A DNA stretch of 64,000 nucleotides from Paraburkholderia xenovorans LB400 (GTDB taxonomy: Bacteria > Pseudomonadota > Gammaproteobacteria > Burkholderiales > Burkholderiaceae). Below, piece by piece: positions 34,496 to 43,362 of the stretch; within the stretch, counting starts at the first letter, position 1; the number at the start of each line of letters is the position of its first letter. The DNA lies in assembly GCF_000013645.1 (NCBI RefSeq), contig NC_007951.1, positions 4,154,001 to 4,218,000 on the forward strand. The letters are read 5' to 3'. The notes under the pieces are model-generated. The model saw only the letters and a program-made list of their open reading frames with translations, made no database searches and was not told the DNA's origin. The translations under genes were made by a program, and so were the position numbers.

Positions 34496-35209
34496 GTGAA
34501 TACCTCCGCCCCTGAAGCCGACACCCGACCGCCCTGCCCGGACTATCCCCCGGTGCTCGGCGACTCGCGGCTTCTGACGGACGAAGAATTGCGCGCATCG
34601 CTCGAATGCACGATGCGCGACTGGGACCGCCAGAGCGATCTATGGCTGTTCGGCTATGGTTCGCTGATCTGGAATCCCGGCCTGCCCACCGTCGAAGCCA
34701 CCCGCTCGAAAGTTCACGGCTACCATCGCGGCCTCTATCTCTGGTCGCGCGTGAATCGCGGCACGCCCGAGCAGCCGGGACTCGTGCTCGCGCTCGATCG
34801 CGGCGGTTCGTGCACCGGCATTGCGTTCCGGCTCGCGGCCGAAGGCTCGGCGCCGCATCTCGAAGCGCTCTGGCGCCGCGAAATGGCAATGGGCTCGTAC
34901 CGGCCGGCGTGGCTGCCGTGCGTGCTCGCCGACGGCCGGCGCGTCGACGCGCTGGCGTTCGTGATGCGCCGCGACGTGCCGAGCTACACCGGCAAGCTGC
35001 GCGACGAAGTCGTCAAGGCCGTGTTCGGCTGTGCGTGCGGGCGCTATGGCACCACGCTGGATTACGTCAGCCGCACCGTGCATGCGCTGCGTGAAAGCGG
35101 CATGCCCGACCGCGCCCTCGAAGCGCTACTCGAACGGTGCCGCGAAGAAAGCCGCGAGGAAAGCCGCGAAACCGGACTAACGGCAGGCCTGAGAGCCGCC
35201 CCGAAATAA
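34496..35209 (+). CDS. Gamma-glutamylcyclotransferase (ChaC-type)
   Basis: A 237-residue protein. The ChaC core YGSLIW, GYHRGLYLWSRVNRGTPE and ALWRREM(A)MGSYRPAWL is complete and includes the catalytic Glu of the family (LWRRE). It should degrade glutathione to 5-oxoproline and Cys-Gly in the cytoplasm. The start is a GTG at 34496; the frame is open upstream but earlier residues look like antisense of ybeY. The C-terminus carries EESREESRE, a short repeat. It sits between ybeY and corC, apart from its usual partners. Confidence 0.85.
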   Translation: MNTSAPEADTRPPCPDYPPVLGDSRLLTDEELRASLECTMRDWDRQSDLWLFGYGSLIWNPGLPTVEATRSKVHGYHRGLYLWSRVNRGTPEQPGLVLALDRGGSCTGIAFRLAAEGSAPHLEALWRREMAMGSYRPAWLPCVLADGRRVDALAFVMRRDVPSYTGKLRDEVVKAVFGCACGRYGTTLDYVSRTVHALRESGMPDRALEALLERCREESREESRETGLTAGLRAAPK

Positions 35210-35411
35210 CCGCCACGAGCGGCGCTTTTTTTCTCGAAAACGCTTTTCCGCGCGTAATCAGTTAGGATTGACCCACGCCCGCCCGTCACGGCGAAGCCGC
35301 TTCACCCCAGCTTCACTCATCGCCCAGCCCGGCAGGACACGGTCCTGCCATGTGCCTGGTGTATCCTTAATGCTCTGCAACAGCGCGCCCAGTCTTGCCG
35401 GGCGCACTACC

Positions 35412-36305
35412 ATGAACGACACGTATCCCAGTCGACGCCATACCGACAAACCGCAGGAAAAACGCTCGCTCCTCGAGCGTCTGACCGACTTCATCTCGCC
35501 CGAGCCCGACTCGCGCGCCGAACTTCTGGAAATCTTGCAGGACGCGCATGAGCGCAACCTGATCGACGCCGACTCGCTGTCGATGATCGAAGGCGTATTC
35601 CAGGTGTCCGAACTCAGCGCGCGCGACATCATGGTGCCGCGCGCGCAAATGGACGCGATCAACATCGCGGACAATCCCGCCGAATTCATCCCTTACGTGC
35701 TGGAAAAAGCGCACTCGCGCTATCCGGTCTACGAGGGCAATCGCGACAACATCATCGGCGTGCTGCTGGCCAAAGACCTGCTGCGCTACTACGCCGAAGA
35801 AGAATTCGACGTGCGCGGCATGCTGCGCCCCGCCGTGTTCATCCCCGAATCGAAGCGCCTGAATGTGCTGCTGCACGACTTCCGCGTGAATCGCAATCAC
35901 CTCGCGGTGGTGGTCGACGAATACGGCGGCGTGGCCGGCCTGATTACGATTGAAGACGTGCTGGAACAGATCGTCGGCGACATCGAGGACGAATACGATT
36001 TCGACGAGGAAAGCGGCAACATCATCGCCTCGCCCGACGGACGCTTCCGCGTACGCGCGCTGACCGAAATCGAACAGTTCAACGAGGCCTTCGGCACCCA
36101 TTACCCGGACGACGAAGTCGATACCATCGGCGGGCTCGTCACGCATCACTTCGGACGGGTGCCGCATCGCGGTGAAAAAGTCCGCCTCGACGATCTGATC
36201 TTCGAGATTCTGCGCGGCGACGCCCGCCAGATTCATATGCTGCTGGTGCGCCGCGATCCGCTCGCCGGCCAGCGCGAGCGCGAAGCGCAGCACGTGCAGA
36301 CCTGA
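35412..36305 (+). CDS. corC: CorC/HlyC-family transporter-associated protein
   Basis: A 297-residue protein with two CBS domains (RDIMVPRAQMDAI and HSRYPVYEG through DEYGGVAGLITIEDVLEQIVGDIEDE) and a C-terminal CorC_HlyC domain (DDEVDTIGGLVTHHFGRVPHRGE). It lacks the membrane DUF21 domain, so it is the soluble CorC-type form thought to regulate Mg and Co efflux. The start at 35412 (MNDTYPSRRH) is close to the family N-terminus. lnt follows, as in many proteobacteria. Confidence 0.93.
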   Translation: MNDTYPSRRHTDKPQEKRSLLERLTDFISPEPDSRAELLEILQDAHERNLIDADSLSMIEGVFQVSELSARDIMVPRAQMDAINIADNPAEFIPYVLEKAHSRYPVYEGNRDNIIGVLLAKDLLRYYAEEEFDVRGMLRPAVFIPESKRLNVLLHDFRVNRNHLAVVVDEYGGVAGLITIEDVLEQIVGDIEDEYDFDEESGNIIASPDGRFRVRALTEIEQFNEAFGTHYPDDEVDTIGGLVTHHFGRVPHRGEKVRLDDLIFEILRGDARQIHMLLVRRDPLAGQREREAQHVQT

Positions 36306-36337
36306 TCCGGTCCCGGCCGGTTCGCTCTTCACTTCGT

Positions 36338-36390
36338 CAACCCGCTTCCAGCCCGCTTCCGACCCACTTCTCAACCCGCTTCTCAACCCT
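36338..36390. repeat. Degenerate 11-12 bp tandem repeats between corC and lnt
   Basis: The unit AACCCGCTTCTC recurs four times with changes: CAACCCGCTTCC, AGCCCGCTTCC, GACCCACTTCTC and AACCCGCTTCTC, with a fifth partial copy. It fills most of the 104-bp gap between corC and lnt. Confidence 0.7.
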
Positions 36391-36409
36391 TCACGCCGAC
36401 CGCGCAACA

Positions 36410-38113
36410 ATGGCCGACCCGATGACTTCCCGCTCGCGCCGCGGCGCGAGCGCCTCTGCCGCCCAGCAAACACGCGGTCGCACGCTGCCCCGCTGGCACT
36501 ACCTCGTTGCGCTGGCCGCGGGCGCGGCCAATACGCTTTCGTTCGCGCCGACGCCGCACGGCGGCTGGCTCGAACTCGCGATCTTCGCGTTCTTCTTCGC
36601 CTGGCTCACGCGCACTACCGGCTGGAAGAGCGCGGCGCTGACGGGCGGCGCGTTCGGCTTCGGCAATTTCGTGACCGGCGTGTGGTGGCTCTACGTCAGC
36701 ATGCATTTCTATGGCGGCATGGCGGCGCCACTGGCCGGCGCGGCCGTGGTGCTGTTCTCGCTCTATCTGGCGGTTTATCCGGCGCTGGCGGCGGCGGTCT
36801 GGTCGTTCTGCGCCGGTCACGCGCGCAACGGCGCGGCCGACGACGACACGCCGTTCTCGCCCACATGGCACGGCGCGCTAGCGTTCGCGAGCGCGTGGGC
36901 GATCGGCGAATGGTTGCGCGGCACGGTGTTCACGGGCTTTCCGTGGCTTGCGAGCGGTTACGCCCAGGTGGACGGTCCGTTCGCCGGCTTCGCGCCGGTG
37001 GCGGGCGTGTACGGCGTCGGCTGGATGCTGGCGCTGGTGGCCGCGCTGATCGTGCAGGCGCTGCTGCCGCTGCTGCCTTCGCGCCAGCCGGGCGGAAGCG
37101 GGGGCGCCGACCGCAAGGGCGGCAAACCGGGCGTGTCGCGCGTCGTGGTGCCGGGCGCGATCGCGCTGGCGCTGATCGCCGCCGGCCTGCTGCTGCCGCT
37201 CGTACAATGGACCGTGCCCGCCAATGCGCCGTTGACCGTGCGCCTGCTGCAAGGCAACGTCAAACAGGAAATGAAGTTCGAGGAATCCGGCATGCGCGCC
37301 GCGATCGACCAGTATCAGCAGATGATTACGTCGAAGCCGGCCGATCTGATCGTCACCCCGGAAACCGCGATTCCGGTGCTTGCGCAGCAACTGCCCGCGC
37401 CCTTTGCCTCGGCGGTGCGCAACTTCTCGGACACGACGGGCAGCGCGATCCTGTTCGGCGCAATCGGCGGCACGATTACGCCGGAAGGCCAGGTGATCGA
37501 CTATACGAACAGCCTGTTCGGCGTCACACCCGGCACGCGCGACGTGTACCGCTATGACAAGCACCACCTCGTGCCGTTCGGCGAATTCGTGCCGTGGGGA
37601 TTCCGCTGGTTCGTCAACCTGATGAGCATCCCGCTCGGCGATTTCTACCGTGGCGCGCCGGTGCAGAAACCGTTCATCGTCCACAACCAGCCGGTTGCCG
37701 TGGACATCTGCTACGAGGATATTTTCGGCGAAGAGATTGCGCGGACCATTCGCGAAAGTGATACGCCCGCCGGCGTGCTGGTCAATTCGACCAATCTGGC
37801 CTGGTTCGGCGACACGATTGCGCTCGACCAGCATCTGCAGATCGCGCGCATGCGTTCGCTGGAAACCGGCCGCCCGATGCTGCGCGCGACCAACACCGGC
37901 ATGACCGCCGCGATCGATGCCGACGGCAAGGTGCTCGGGCGCCTGACGCCGTACACGGTCGGCTCGCTCGACCTCGCGGTGCAGGGCACTTCCGGCAGCA
38001 CGCCGTATGTCACGAGCGGCAACAACACCGTGCTGGCGGTTTCATTGCTCCTGCTGGCGTTCGGCTTTGCGTTCGGACCGGGTATCAGGCGGCGCCAGAA
38101 CGGCAAGCAGTAA
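36410..38113 (+). CDS. lnt: Apolipoprotein N-acyltransferase
   Basis: A 567-residue inner-membrane enzyme that adds the third acyl chain to lipoproteins. The N-terminal half has about eight transmembrane segments; the C-terminal nitrilase-like domain has the catalytic Glu (TPETAIP), Lys (YDKHHLVPFGEFVP) and Cys (DICYEDIFGEE). An in-frame ATG at 36422 is an alternative start. The protein is about 50 residues longer than E. coli Lnt. The usual corC-lnt order is kept. Confidence 0.94.
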   Translation: MADPMTSRSRRGASASAAQQTRGRTLPRWHYLVALAAGAANTLSFAPTPHGGWLELAIFAFFFAWLTRTTGWKSAALTGGAFGFGNFVTGVWWLYVSMHFYGGMAAPLAGAAVVLFSLYLAVYPALAAAVWSFCAGHARNGAADDDTPFSPTWHGALAFASAWAIGEWLRGTVFTGFPWLASGYAQVDGPFAGFAPVAGVYGVGWMLALVAALIVQALLPLLPSRQPGGSGGADRKGGKPGVSRVVVPGAIALALIAAGLLLPLVQWTVPANAPLTVRLLQGNVKQEMKFEESGMRAAIDQYQQMITSKPADLIVTPETAIPVLAQQLPAPFASAVRNFSDTTGSAILFGAIGGTITPEGQVIDYTNSLFGVTPGTRDVYRYDKHHLVPFGEFVPWGFRWFVNLMSIPLGDFYRGAPVQKPFIVHNQPVAVDICYEDIFGEEIARTIRESDTPAGVLVNSTNLAWFGDTIALDQHLQIARMRSLETGRPMLRATNTGMTAAIDADGKVLGRLTPYTVGSLDLAVQGTSGSTPYVTSGNNTVLAVSLLLLAFGFAFGPGIRRRQNGKQ

Positions 38114-38122
38114 GGCGCCGGC

Positions 38123-38743
38123 TCAGTTGACGGGCACCGTATCGATGAACGACTGGCGCAGCGAGAGCTTCTGGAAGTGCTTGTCCAGATTCGGATGCGG
38201 TTCGCGCCAGTTCAATTCCGGCATGCGGAAATCCAGATAGCCCAACGCGCAGCCCACCGCGATGTCGGCGAGCGTGTAGTGATTGCCCGCACACCACGTC
38301 TTGCTGCCCAAGCCCTGCGCCATTGCGATCAGAGCTTCGTCGATCTTGCGCTGCTGACGCGCGACCCACGCTTGCACGCGCTGCTCCGGCGTGCGCTGCG
38401 TGCCTTCGAGACGGATCAGCACCGCCGCGTCCAGCACGCCGTCGGCGAGCGCTTCCCAGCAGCGCACCTCGACCCGCTCGCGCCCCGACTGGGGAATCAG
38501 CTTGCCGACCGGCGACAGCGTATCCACGTATTCGCAGATGACCCGCGAGTCGAACACCGCTTCGCCGTCTTCCATCACGAGGCACGGCACTTTGCCAAGC
38601 GGATTGAAAGTGTGAATTCTGGTGTCCGGCGCCCAGACATTCTCGGGCACCAGTTCGTAGTCGATCTTCTTGTCGGCCAGCACGATCCGCGCTTTACGTA
38701 CGAAGGGGCTGCCGAGCGAACCGATGAGTTTCATCATTACCAT
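38123..38743 (-). CDS. Glutathione S-transferase family protein
   Basis: A 206-residue GST. The N-terminal thioredoxin-like domain has SLGSPFVRKARIVLADKK, followed by NPLGKVPCLVMEDGEAVFDSRVICEYVD with the glutathione-contact Pro and Ser; an all-helical domain follows (NHYTLADIAVGCAL). The start at 38743 follows AGGA by 7 bases; Met codons at 38737 and 38734 are also possible. It converges with lnt. Substrate is unknown. Confidence 0.87.
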   Translation of the reverse strand: MVMMKLIGSLGSPFVRKARIVLADKKIDYELVPENVWAPDTRIHTFNPLGKVPCLVMEDGEAVFDSRVICEYVDTLSPVGKLIPQSGRERVEVRCWEALADGVLDAAVLIRLEGTQRTPEQRVQAWVARQQRKIDEALIAMAQGLGSKTWCAGNHYTLADIAVGCALGYLDFRMPELNWREPHPNLDKHFQKLSLRQSFIDTVPVN

Positions 38744-38928
38744 CTGCCTTTTCCTGAATCCGGCGAAAGTATAAGTGGTCGGCGGCTTAAGCGAGCGTTC
38801 ACGCGCGTCATGGCGACGCTTCGCGAGCCGCTTGCAGACTCGCTGTGGACGGATTGCAACAGCGCCGCGCGCGCCTTCGTCTCCACCTGCACCAGTATCC
38901 CGCGCAAAATAACTCCGCGCATGGGCGC

Positions 38929-38934
38929 TACAAT
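38929..38934 (+). promoter_or_regulatory. TACAAT -10 box candidate directly before pepP
   Basis: TACAAT ends 6 bp before the pepP ATG at 38941, so the predicted transcript would begin at or next to the start codon. No Shine-Dalgarno sequence is present. The -35 position is poor. Confidence 0.4.
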
Positions 38935-38940
38935 CGCACG

Positions 38941-40347
38941 ATGAACCAGCCGACCGAACCCACCATCGCCATCGACGTCTACCGCACGCGCCGTGAGCGC
39001 GTACTCGCCGCGCTCCGGGCGGCGGGCGGCGGCGTCGCCATCGTGCCCACCGCGCCGGAAGCGCTGCGCAACCGGGACGCCGATTATCCCTATCGGCACG
39101 ACAGCTACTTCTACTACCTGACCGGCTTCACCGAACCCGAGGCGTTGCTGGTGCTCGACGCCAGCGCCGCGCCCGGCGAGCCGGCTTCGGTGCTGTTCTG
39201 CCGCGAGAAGAATGTCGAGCGCGAAACGTGGGAAGGTTTCCGCTTCGGCCCGGACGGCGCGCGCGCGGCTTTCGGTTTCGACGCGGCTTTCGCCATCGGC
39301 GAAATCGATACGCAACTGCCGCGTCTGCTCGCCGACAAGCCGTCGCTGCACTACGCGCTGGGCACTTCGCCGCAGCTGGACGAACGGGTGCGCGGCTGGC
39401 TCGACGCAGTACGGGCTCAAGCCCGCGGCGGCGTCGCCGCACCGGCCGCCGCGCACGATCTGATTCCGTTGCTCGACGACATGCGGCTCATCAAGGACGA
39501 CCACGAACTCGCCATCATGCGCCGGGCCGGGCAGATTTCCGCCGAGGCGCATCGTCGCGCGATGGCCGCGTGCCGTCCCGGCATGCGCGAGTACGAACTC
39601 GAAGCCGAGCTGCTCTACACGTTCCGCAAGTTCGGCGCACAGGCGCCGGCTTACACGTCGATCGTCGCGGCGGGCGCAAATGCCTGCGTGCTGCACTACC
39701 CGGCGGGCAATGCGATTGCTCGTGACGGCGATCTGATCCTGATCGACGCGGCCTGCGAGCTCGACGGCTACGCGTCCGACATCACCCGCACCTTTCCCGC
39801 GAGCGGCCGTTTCACGCCGGCGCAGCGCGAGCTGTACGACATCGTGCTGGCCGCGCAGCAGGCCGCCATCGACGCGACCCGCGCCGGCGCCACCTTCGAC
39901 GACCCGCACCAGGCCGCCGTGCGTGTGCTGTCGCAGGGCCTGCTCGACACTGGCATCATCGAGCGCGCGAAGTTCGCCTCGGTCGACGACGTAATCGCCG
40001 AGCGCGCCTACGTGCCCTTCTATATGCACCGCACCGGCCACTGGCTCGGCATGGACGTGCACGACGTGGGCGACTACCGCGAACGCGGCGCGCCGCGCGA
40101 CGAAGCGGGCGCGCTGCCGTGGCGCACGCTGCAGGCCTCGATGACGCTGACCATCGAGCCCGGCCTGTATATCCGGCCGACCGAAGGCGTGCCCGAGCGC
40201 TACTGGAACATCGGCATCCGCATCGAGGACGACGCGATCGTCACGCCGGACGGCTGTGAGCTGATCACGCGCGGTGTACCCGTCGCCGCCGACGAGATCG
40301 AGGCGCTGATGCTGGAAGCCCGCGCAGCCCAGGAAGCCGCGAAGTAA
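38941..40347 (+). CDS. pepP: Xaa-Pro aminopeptidase (aminopeptidase P)
   Basis: A 468-residue M24-family metallopeptidase that removes the N-terminal residue before Pro. The N-terminal AMP domain is followed by the catalytic domain with metal ligands in LIDAACELDGYASDITRTFP (two Asp), GHWLGMDVHDVGDY (His), TIEPGLYI (Glu) and IRIEDDA (Glu). Length matches the family. The start at 38941 is without a Shine-Dalgarno sequence; the mRNA may be leaderless. ubiH-like follows, as in E. coli pepP-ubiH. Confidence 0.94.
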   Translation: MNQPTEPTIAIDVYRTRRERVLAALRAAGGGVAIVPTAPEALRNRDADYPYRHDSYFYYLTGFTEPEALLVLDASAAPGEPASVLFCREKNVERETWEGFRFGPDGARAAFGFDAAFAIGEIDTQLPRLLADKPSLHYALGTSPQLDERVRGWLDAVRAQARGGVAAPAAAHDLIPLLDDMRLIKDDHELAIMRRAGQISAEAHRRAMAACRPGMREYELEAELLYTFRKFGAQAPAYTSIVAAGANACVLHYPAGNAIARDGDLILIDAACELDGYASDITRTFPASGRFTPAQRELYDIVLAAQQAAIDATRAGATFDDPHQAAVRVLSQGLLDTGIIERAKFASVDDVIAERAYVPFYMHRTGHWLGMDVHDVGDYRERGAPRDEAGALPWRTLQASMTLTIEPGLYIRPTEGVPERYWNIGIRIEDDAIVTPDGCELITRGVPVAADEIEALMLEARAAQEAAK

Positions 40348-40407
40348 CTCGGGGAAGTAACTCAGGGCAATGACCCAGGGAAGTAACTCGCAAGGAAGTA
40401 ATCCGCA
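40337..40407. repeat. Imperfect repeats of GGAAGTAACTC over the pepP stop codon
   Basis: GAAGTAACTC occurs three times (starting at 40341, 40354 and 40380) and once as GGAAGTAATCC near 40395. The first copy contains the pepP stop codon TAA; the copies fill the 60-bp gap to the next gene and end at its ribosome-binding site. Confidence 0.7.
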
Positions 40408-41787
40408 ATGAACGACGTTTCCCAGTCGACGGTGATCCTGAAGCCCGCCGCGGCGGCCCACCCGTTCGATTTCGACGTGACGATCGTCGGTGCCGGGCCG
40501 GTCGGGCTGGCGCTGGCCGGCTGGCTCGCGCGCCGCAGCGCGACGCGGGCACTGCAGATCGCGCTCATCGACGCGCGCGAGCCGGAAGATTCGATCGCCG
40601 ATCCGCGCGCCATCGCCGTATCTCACGGCAGCCGGATGATCCTGGAGCCGCTGCGCTGGCCCGCCGACGCCACCGCGATCCGGCGCATCCACGTCTCGCA
40701 GCGTGGCCACTTCGGCCGCACGCTGATCGACCACGGCGAACACGGTTTGCCGGCGCTCGGTTACGTGCTGCGGTACGGCTCGATCGTCCACGGTCTCGCC
40801 GAGGCGGTGCACGCCACCCCGGTGCACTGGTTCCGCTCCACCTCGGCCGGCGCGCCGACGCAGGAATTCGACGGCGTCACGCTGCCGATCGAAACCGCGG
40901 GCGTCACGCGGCAGTTGCGCACGCGCATTCTGGTGAATGCCGAAGGTGGCCTGTTCGGCGACCAGAAGTCGGGGCGAGGCGTGGCCAAAGGCGCCAGCGT
41001 GAATGCGGACGAGCAGACCGACCCCCGCGCCAACGCCGAAACTCCCGACAATCGAGCCGCCGGCGTCGAGGTGAAAAGCGTCGATCCGCGAACTGGCCGG
41101 GACGGCGCCGCCGCACGACGCACAGGCCGAGCCGCCGCGGAACCCGCCTTGCGCGACTATGGGCAGACAGCGCTGGTCGGCACGGTCACGGTGTCCTCGC
41201 CGCAGCCGCATGTCGCGTGGGAGCGCTTCACGTCGCAAGGTCCGATCGCGTTGCTGCCGATGGGCGGCGTGCGCGGCGCCGACTACGCGCTGGTCTGGTG
41301 CTGCGCGCCCGAAGAAGCCGCGCGCCGCGCGCAACTCTCCGACGAAGCCTTCCTGCATGAACTCGGCGCCGCGTTCGGCGACCGCATGGGCCGCTTCACG
41401 CACATCAAGGGGCGCGCGTCGTTCCCGCTGGGGCTGAACGCCGTGGAGACGCTCGTCAACGGGCATATCGTCGCGATCGGCAATGCGGCGCAAACGCTGC
41501 ACCCGGTGGCGGGTCAAGGGCTGAATCTCGGTCTGCGCGACGCGCACTCGCTTGCCGACGCCTTGTCGGCGGAAGGTCCGACGCCGCTCGCGCTGGCCAC
41601 CTTCGCGCAACGCCGCGCACTCGACCGGCGCCTGACGATCGGCGCCACCGACACGCTCGCGCGTCTCTTCACCGTCGACTTCGCACCGCTCGCGATCATG
41701 CGCGGCCTCGCCCTCACCGCGCTCGAATTCCTGCCGCCGGTGAAAACCGCGCTGGCACGGCAAATGATGTTCGGACAGCGGCGCTAG
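40408..41787 (+). CDS. UbiH/UbiF/VisC/COQ6-family FAD-dependent hydroxylase
   Basis: A 459-residue flavin monooxygenase for ring hydroxylation in ubiquinone synthesis. The FAD motif is TIVGAGPVGLALAGWLARR at residues 25-43, DPRAIAVSHGS follows, and the second FAD motif is IGNAAQTLHPVAGQGLNLGLRDAHSLADAL near residue 355. It follows pepP, the same neighbour as E. coli ubiH. A low-complexity stretch of about 60 residues (about 186-246) is inserted between NAEGGLFG and DYGQTALVGTV, which makes the protein longer than E. coli UbiH (about 392). Which ring position it hydroxylates cannot be told. Confidence 0.85.
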   Translation: MNDVSQSTVILKPAAAAHPFDFDVTIVGAGPVGLALAGWLARRSATRALQIALIDAREPEDSIADPRAIAVSHGSRMILEPLRWPADATAIRRIHVSQRGHFGRTLIDHGEHGLPALGYVLRYGSIVHGLAEAVHATPVHWFRSTSAGAPTQEFDGVTLPIETAGVTRQLRTRILVNAEGGLFGDQKSGRGVAKGASVNADEQTDPRANAETPDNRAAGVEVKSVDPRTGRDGAAARRTGRAAAEPALRDYGQTALVGTVTVSSPQPHVAWERFTSQGPIALLPMGGVRGADYALVWCCAPEEAARRAQLSDEAFLHELGAAFGDRMGRFTHIKGRASFPLGLNAVETLVNGHIVAIGNAAQTLHPVAGQGLNLGLRDAHSLADALSAEGPTPLALATFAQRRALDRRLTIGATDTLARLFTVDFAPLAIMRGLALTALEFLPPVKTALARQMMFGQRR

Positions 41788-41848
41788 GCACGCCGCCCGC
41801 TCGCGCCGCGCGGCCTTTTTGCTTCACGCGCAAGGTGCCGCGCGGGCG

Positions 41849-41871
41849 GCGCCGGTTCTATGAACCGGCGC
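41849..41871 (+). other. Hairpin downstream of the ubiH-like gene
   Basis: A perfect 10-bp stem GCGCCGGTTC / GAACCGGCGC with a 3-base loop, 61 bp after the ubiH-like stop codon. There is no T run after it, so termination is uncertain; a TTTTT follows a shorter GC stem at 41805-41820. Confidence 0.5.
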
Positions 41872-42026
41872 ACTTTCATAGAAGATTTAATGGGTTACGC
41901 GCGACACATCGCGGGTGTCGGCTATCTGTTAACGCTAAAATAGCGGTTTTCCCTCGCATTTCGCGAACGCTCCGATTGACAGAAACTGGGCAATCGGTCG
42001 CGTGCGCGTTCACCGCGTTTCACGTT

Positions 42027-43085
42027 ATGCCCACTCTCGGCTCCCACAATCTGCGTAATAACCTGTTCGTCGCGCCCATGGCCGGCGTGACCGACCGGCC
42101 GTTCCGGCAGCTGTGCAAACGGCTGGGCGCGGGCTACGCGGTGTCGGAAATGGTCGCCTCGAACGCGCAGCTGTGGAAAAGCGAGAAGACCATGCGCCGC
42201 GCCAATCACGCGGGCGAGGTCGAACCGATCGCCGTGCAGATCGCCGGCGCCGATCCGGCCATGATGGCCGAAGCGGCCCGCTACAACGTGGCAAACGGCG
42301 CGCAGATCATCGACATCAACATGGGCTGCCCGGCCAAGAAGGTGTGCAACGTCGCGGCGGGTTCGGCCCTGTTGCAGAACGAGCCGCTGGTGCAGCGCAT
42401 CGTCGAGGCGGTGGTCGGCGCGGTGGGCGTCGGGCCCGACGCGGTGCCCGTCACGCTCAAGATCCGCACCGGCTGGAATCGCGAGAACCGGAACGCGCTG
42501 AACGTCGCGCGTCTGGCCGAGTCGGCCGGTATTTCGATGCTCACCGTGCATGGCCGCACGCGCGCCGACCTGTATCACGGCGAGGCCGAATACGACACCA
42601 TCGCCGCGGTGAAAGCAGCCGTGCGCATTCCGGTGGTCGCCAACGGCGACATCACATCGCCGCAAAAAGCGCGCGAGGTGTTGGCCGCCACCGGCGCCGA
42701 CGCGCTCATGATCGGCCGTGCCGCGCAAGGGCGCCCGTGGCTGTTCCGCGAGATCGGCCATTTCCTGCAAACGGGTGAGTTGCTGCCGCCGCCGCGCATC
42801 GACGAAATCCAGCAGGTGATGAACGAGCATCTCGAAGACCACTACGCGTTCTACGGCGAATTTACGGGTGTGCGCACTGCGCGCAAGCACATCGGCTGGT
42901 ACACTCGCGGCCTTTCTGGCGCCAACGTGTTCCGGCATCGCATGAATACGCTGGACACCACACGCGAACAACTCCTCGCCGTCAACGAGTTCTTCGACGC
43001 ACAGAAGGCGATCTCCGACCGCCTCGTCTACGTCGACGAAACGCTCGGCACGGACGAGGACCCAACCGACCGACTGGCAGCATGA
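42027..43085 (+). CDS. dusB: tRNA-dihydrouridine synthase B
   Basis: A 352-residue FMN enzyme that reduces uridines in the tRNA D-loop. Marks are APMAGVTDRPFRQLCKRLGA at the start, NMGCPAKKVCNVAAGSALL with the catalytic Cys, RTGWNRENRNALNVA, VHGRTRADLYHGEA and GDITSPQKA. It overlaps fis by 4 bp (ATGA), so the dusB-fis order and coupling known from enterobacteria is kept. The start at 42027 is within a frame open from 41835. Confidence 0.95.
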   Translation: MPTLGSHNLRNNLFVAPMAGVTDRPFRQLCKRLGAGYAVSEMVASNAQLWKSEKTMRRANHAGEVEPIAVQIAGADPAMMAEAARYNVANGAQIIDINMGCPAKKVCNVAAGSALLQNEPLVQRIVEAVVGAVGVGPDAVPVTLKIRTGWNRENRNALNVARLAESAGISMLTVHGRTRADLYHGEAEYDTIAAVKAAVRIPVVANGDITSPQKAREVLAATGADALMIGRAAQGRPWLFREIGHFLQTGELLPPPRIDEIQQVMNEHLEDHYAFYGEFTGVRTARKHIGWYTRGLSGANVFRHRMNTLDTTREQLLAVNEFFDAQKAISDRLVYVDETLGTDEDPTDRLAA

Positions 43086-43315
43086 GCAAGAACAATATCG
43101 AACAATCTGTCCGCGACAGCCTGGGCATGTATTTCCAGGATCTCGACGGCTCCAATCCGCACGACGTCTACGACATGGTGATTTCGTGCGTGGAAAAACC
43201 TCTGCTCGAAGTGGTGCTCGAGCAGGCCGGCGGCAATCAGTCGCTGGCCGCCGAGTATCTCGGCATCAACCGCAATACGCTGCGCAAGAAGCTGCAACAG
43301 CACGGTTTGTTGTAG
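43082..43315 (+). CDS. fis: DNA-binding protein Fis
   Basis: A 77-residue nucleoid protein. The C-terminal helix-turn-helix is GGNQSLAAEYLGINRNTLRKKLQQHGLL, as in all Fis proteins. It bends DNA and controls growth-rate-linked transcription. It is shorter at the N-terminus than E. coli Fis (98 residues), as usual for beta-proteobacteria. The start overlaps the dusB stop, and purH follows 47 bp later. Confidence 0.95.
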   Translation: MSKNNIEQSVRDSLGMYFQDLDGSNPHDVYDMVISCVEKPLLEVVLEQAGGNQSLAAEYLGINRNTLRKKLQQHGLL

Positions 43316-43362
43316 TTTTTCCGGCGCCCTGCCACGTTTCCCTTCGGCTTTTCGTCTTCATC

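Noticed and set aside
38737..41763. A 1008-codon open frame on the minus strand opposite pepP and the ubiH-like gene
   Set aside because: It runs fully antisense to two well-supported genes and its product is Arg/His/Val-rich without any family motif. Long antisense frames are expected in very GC-rich coding DNA.
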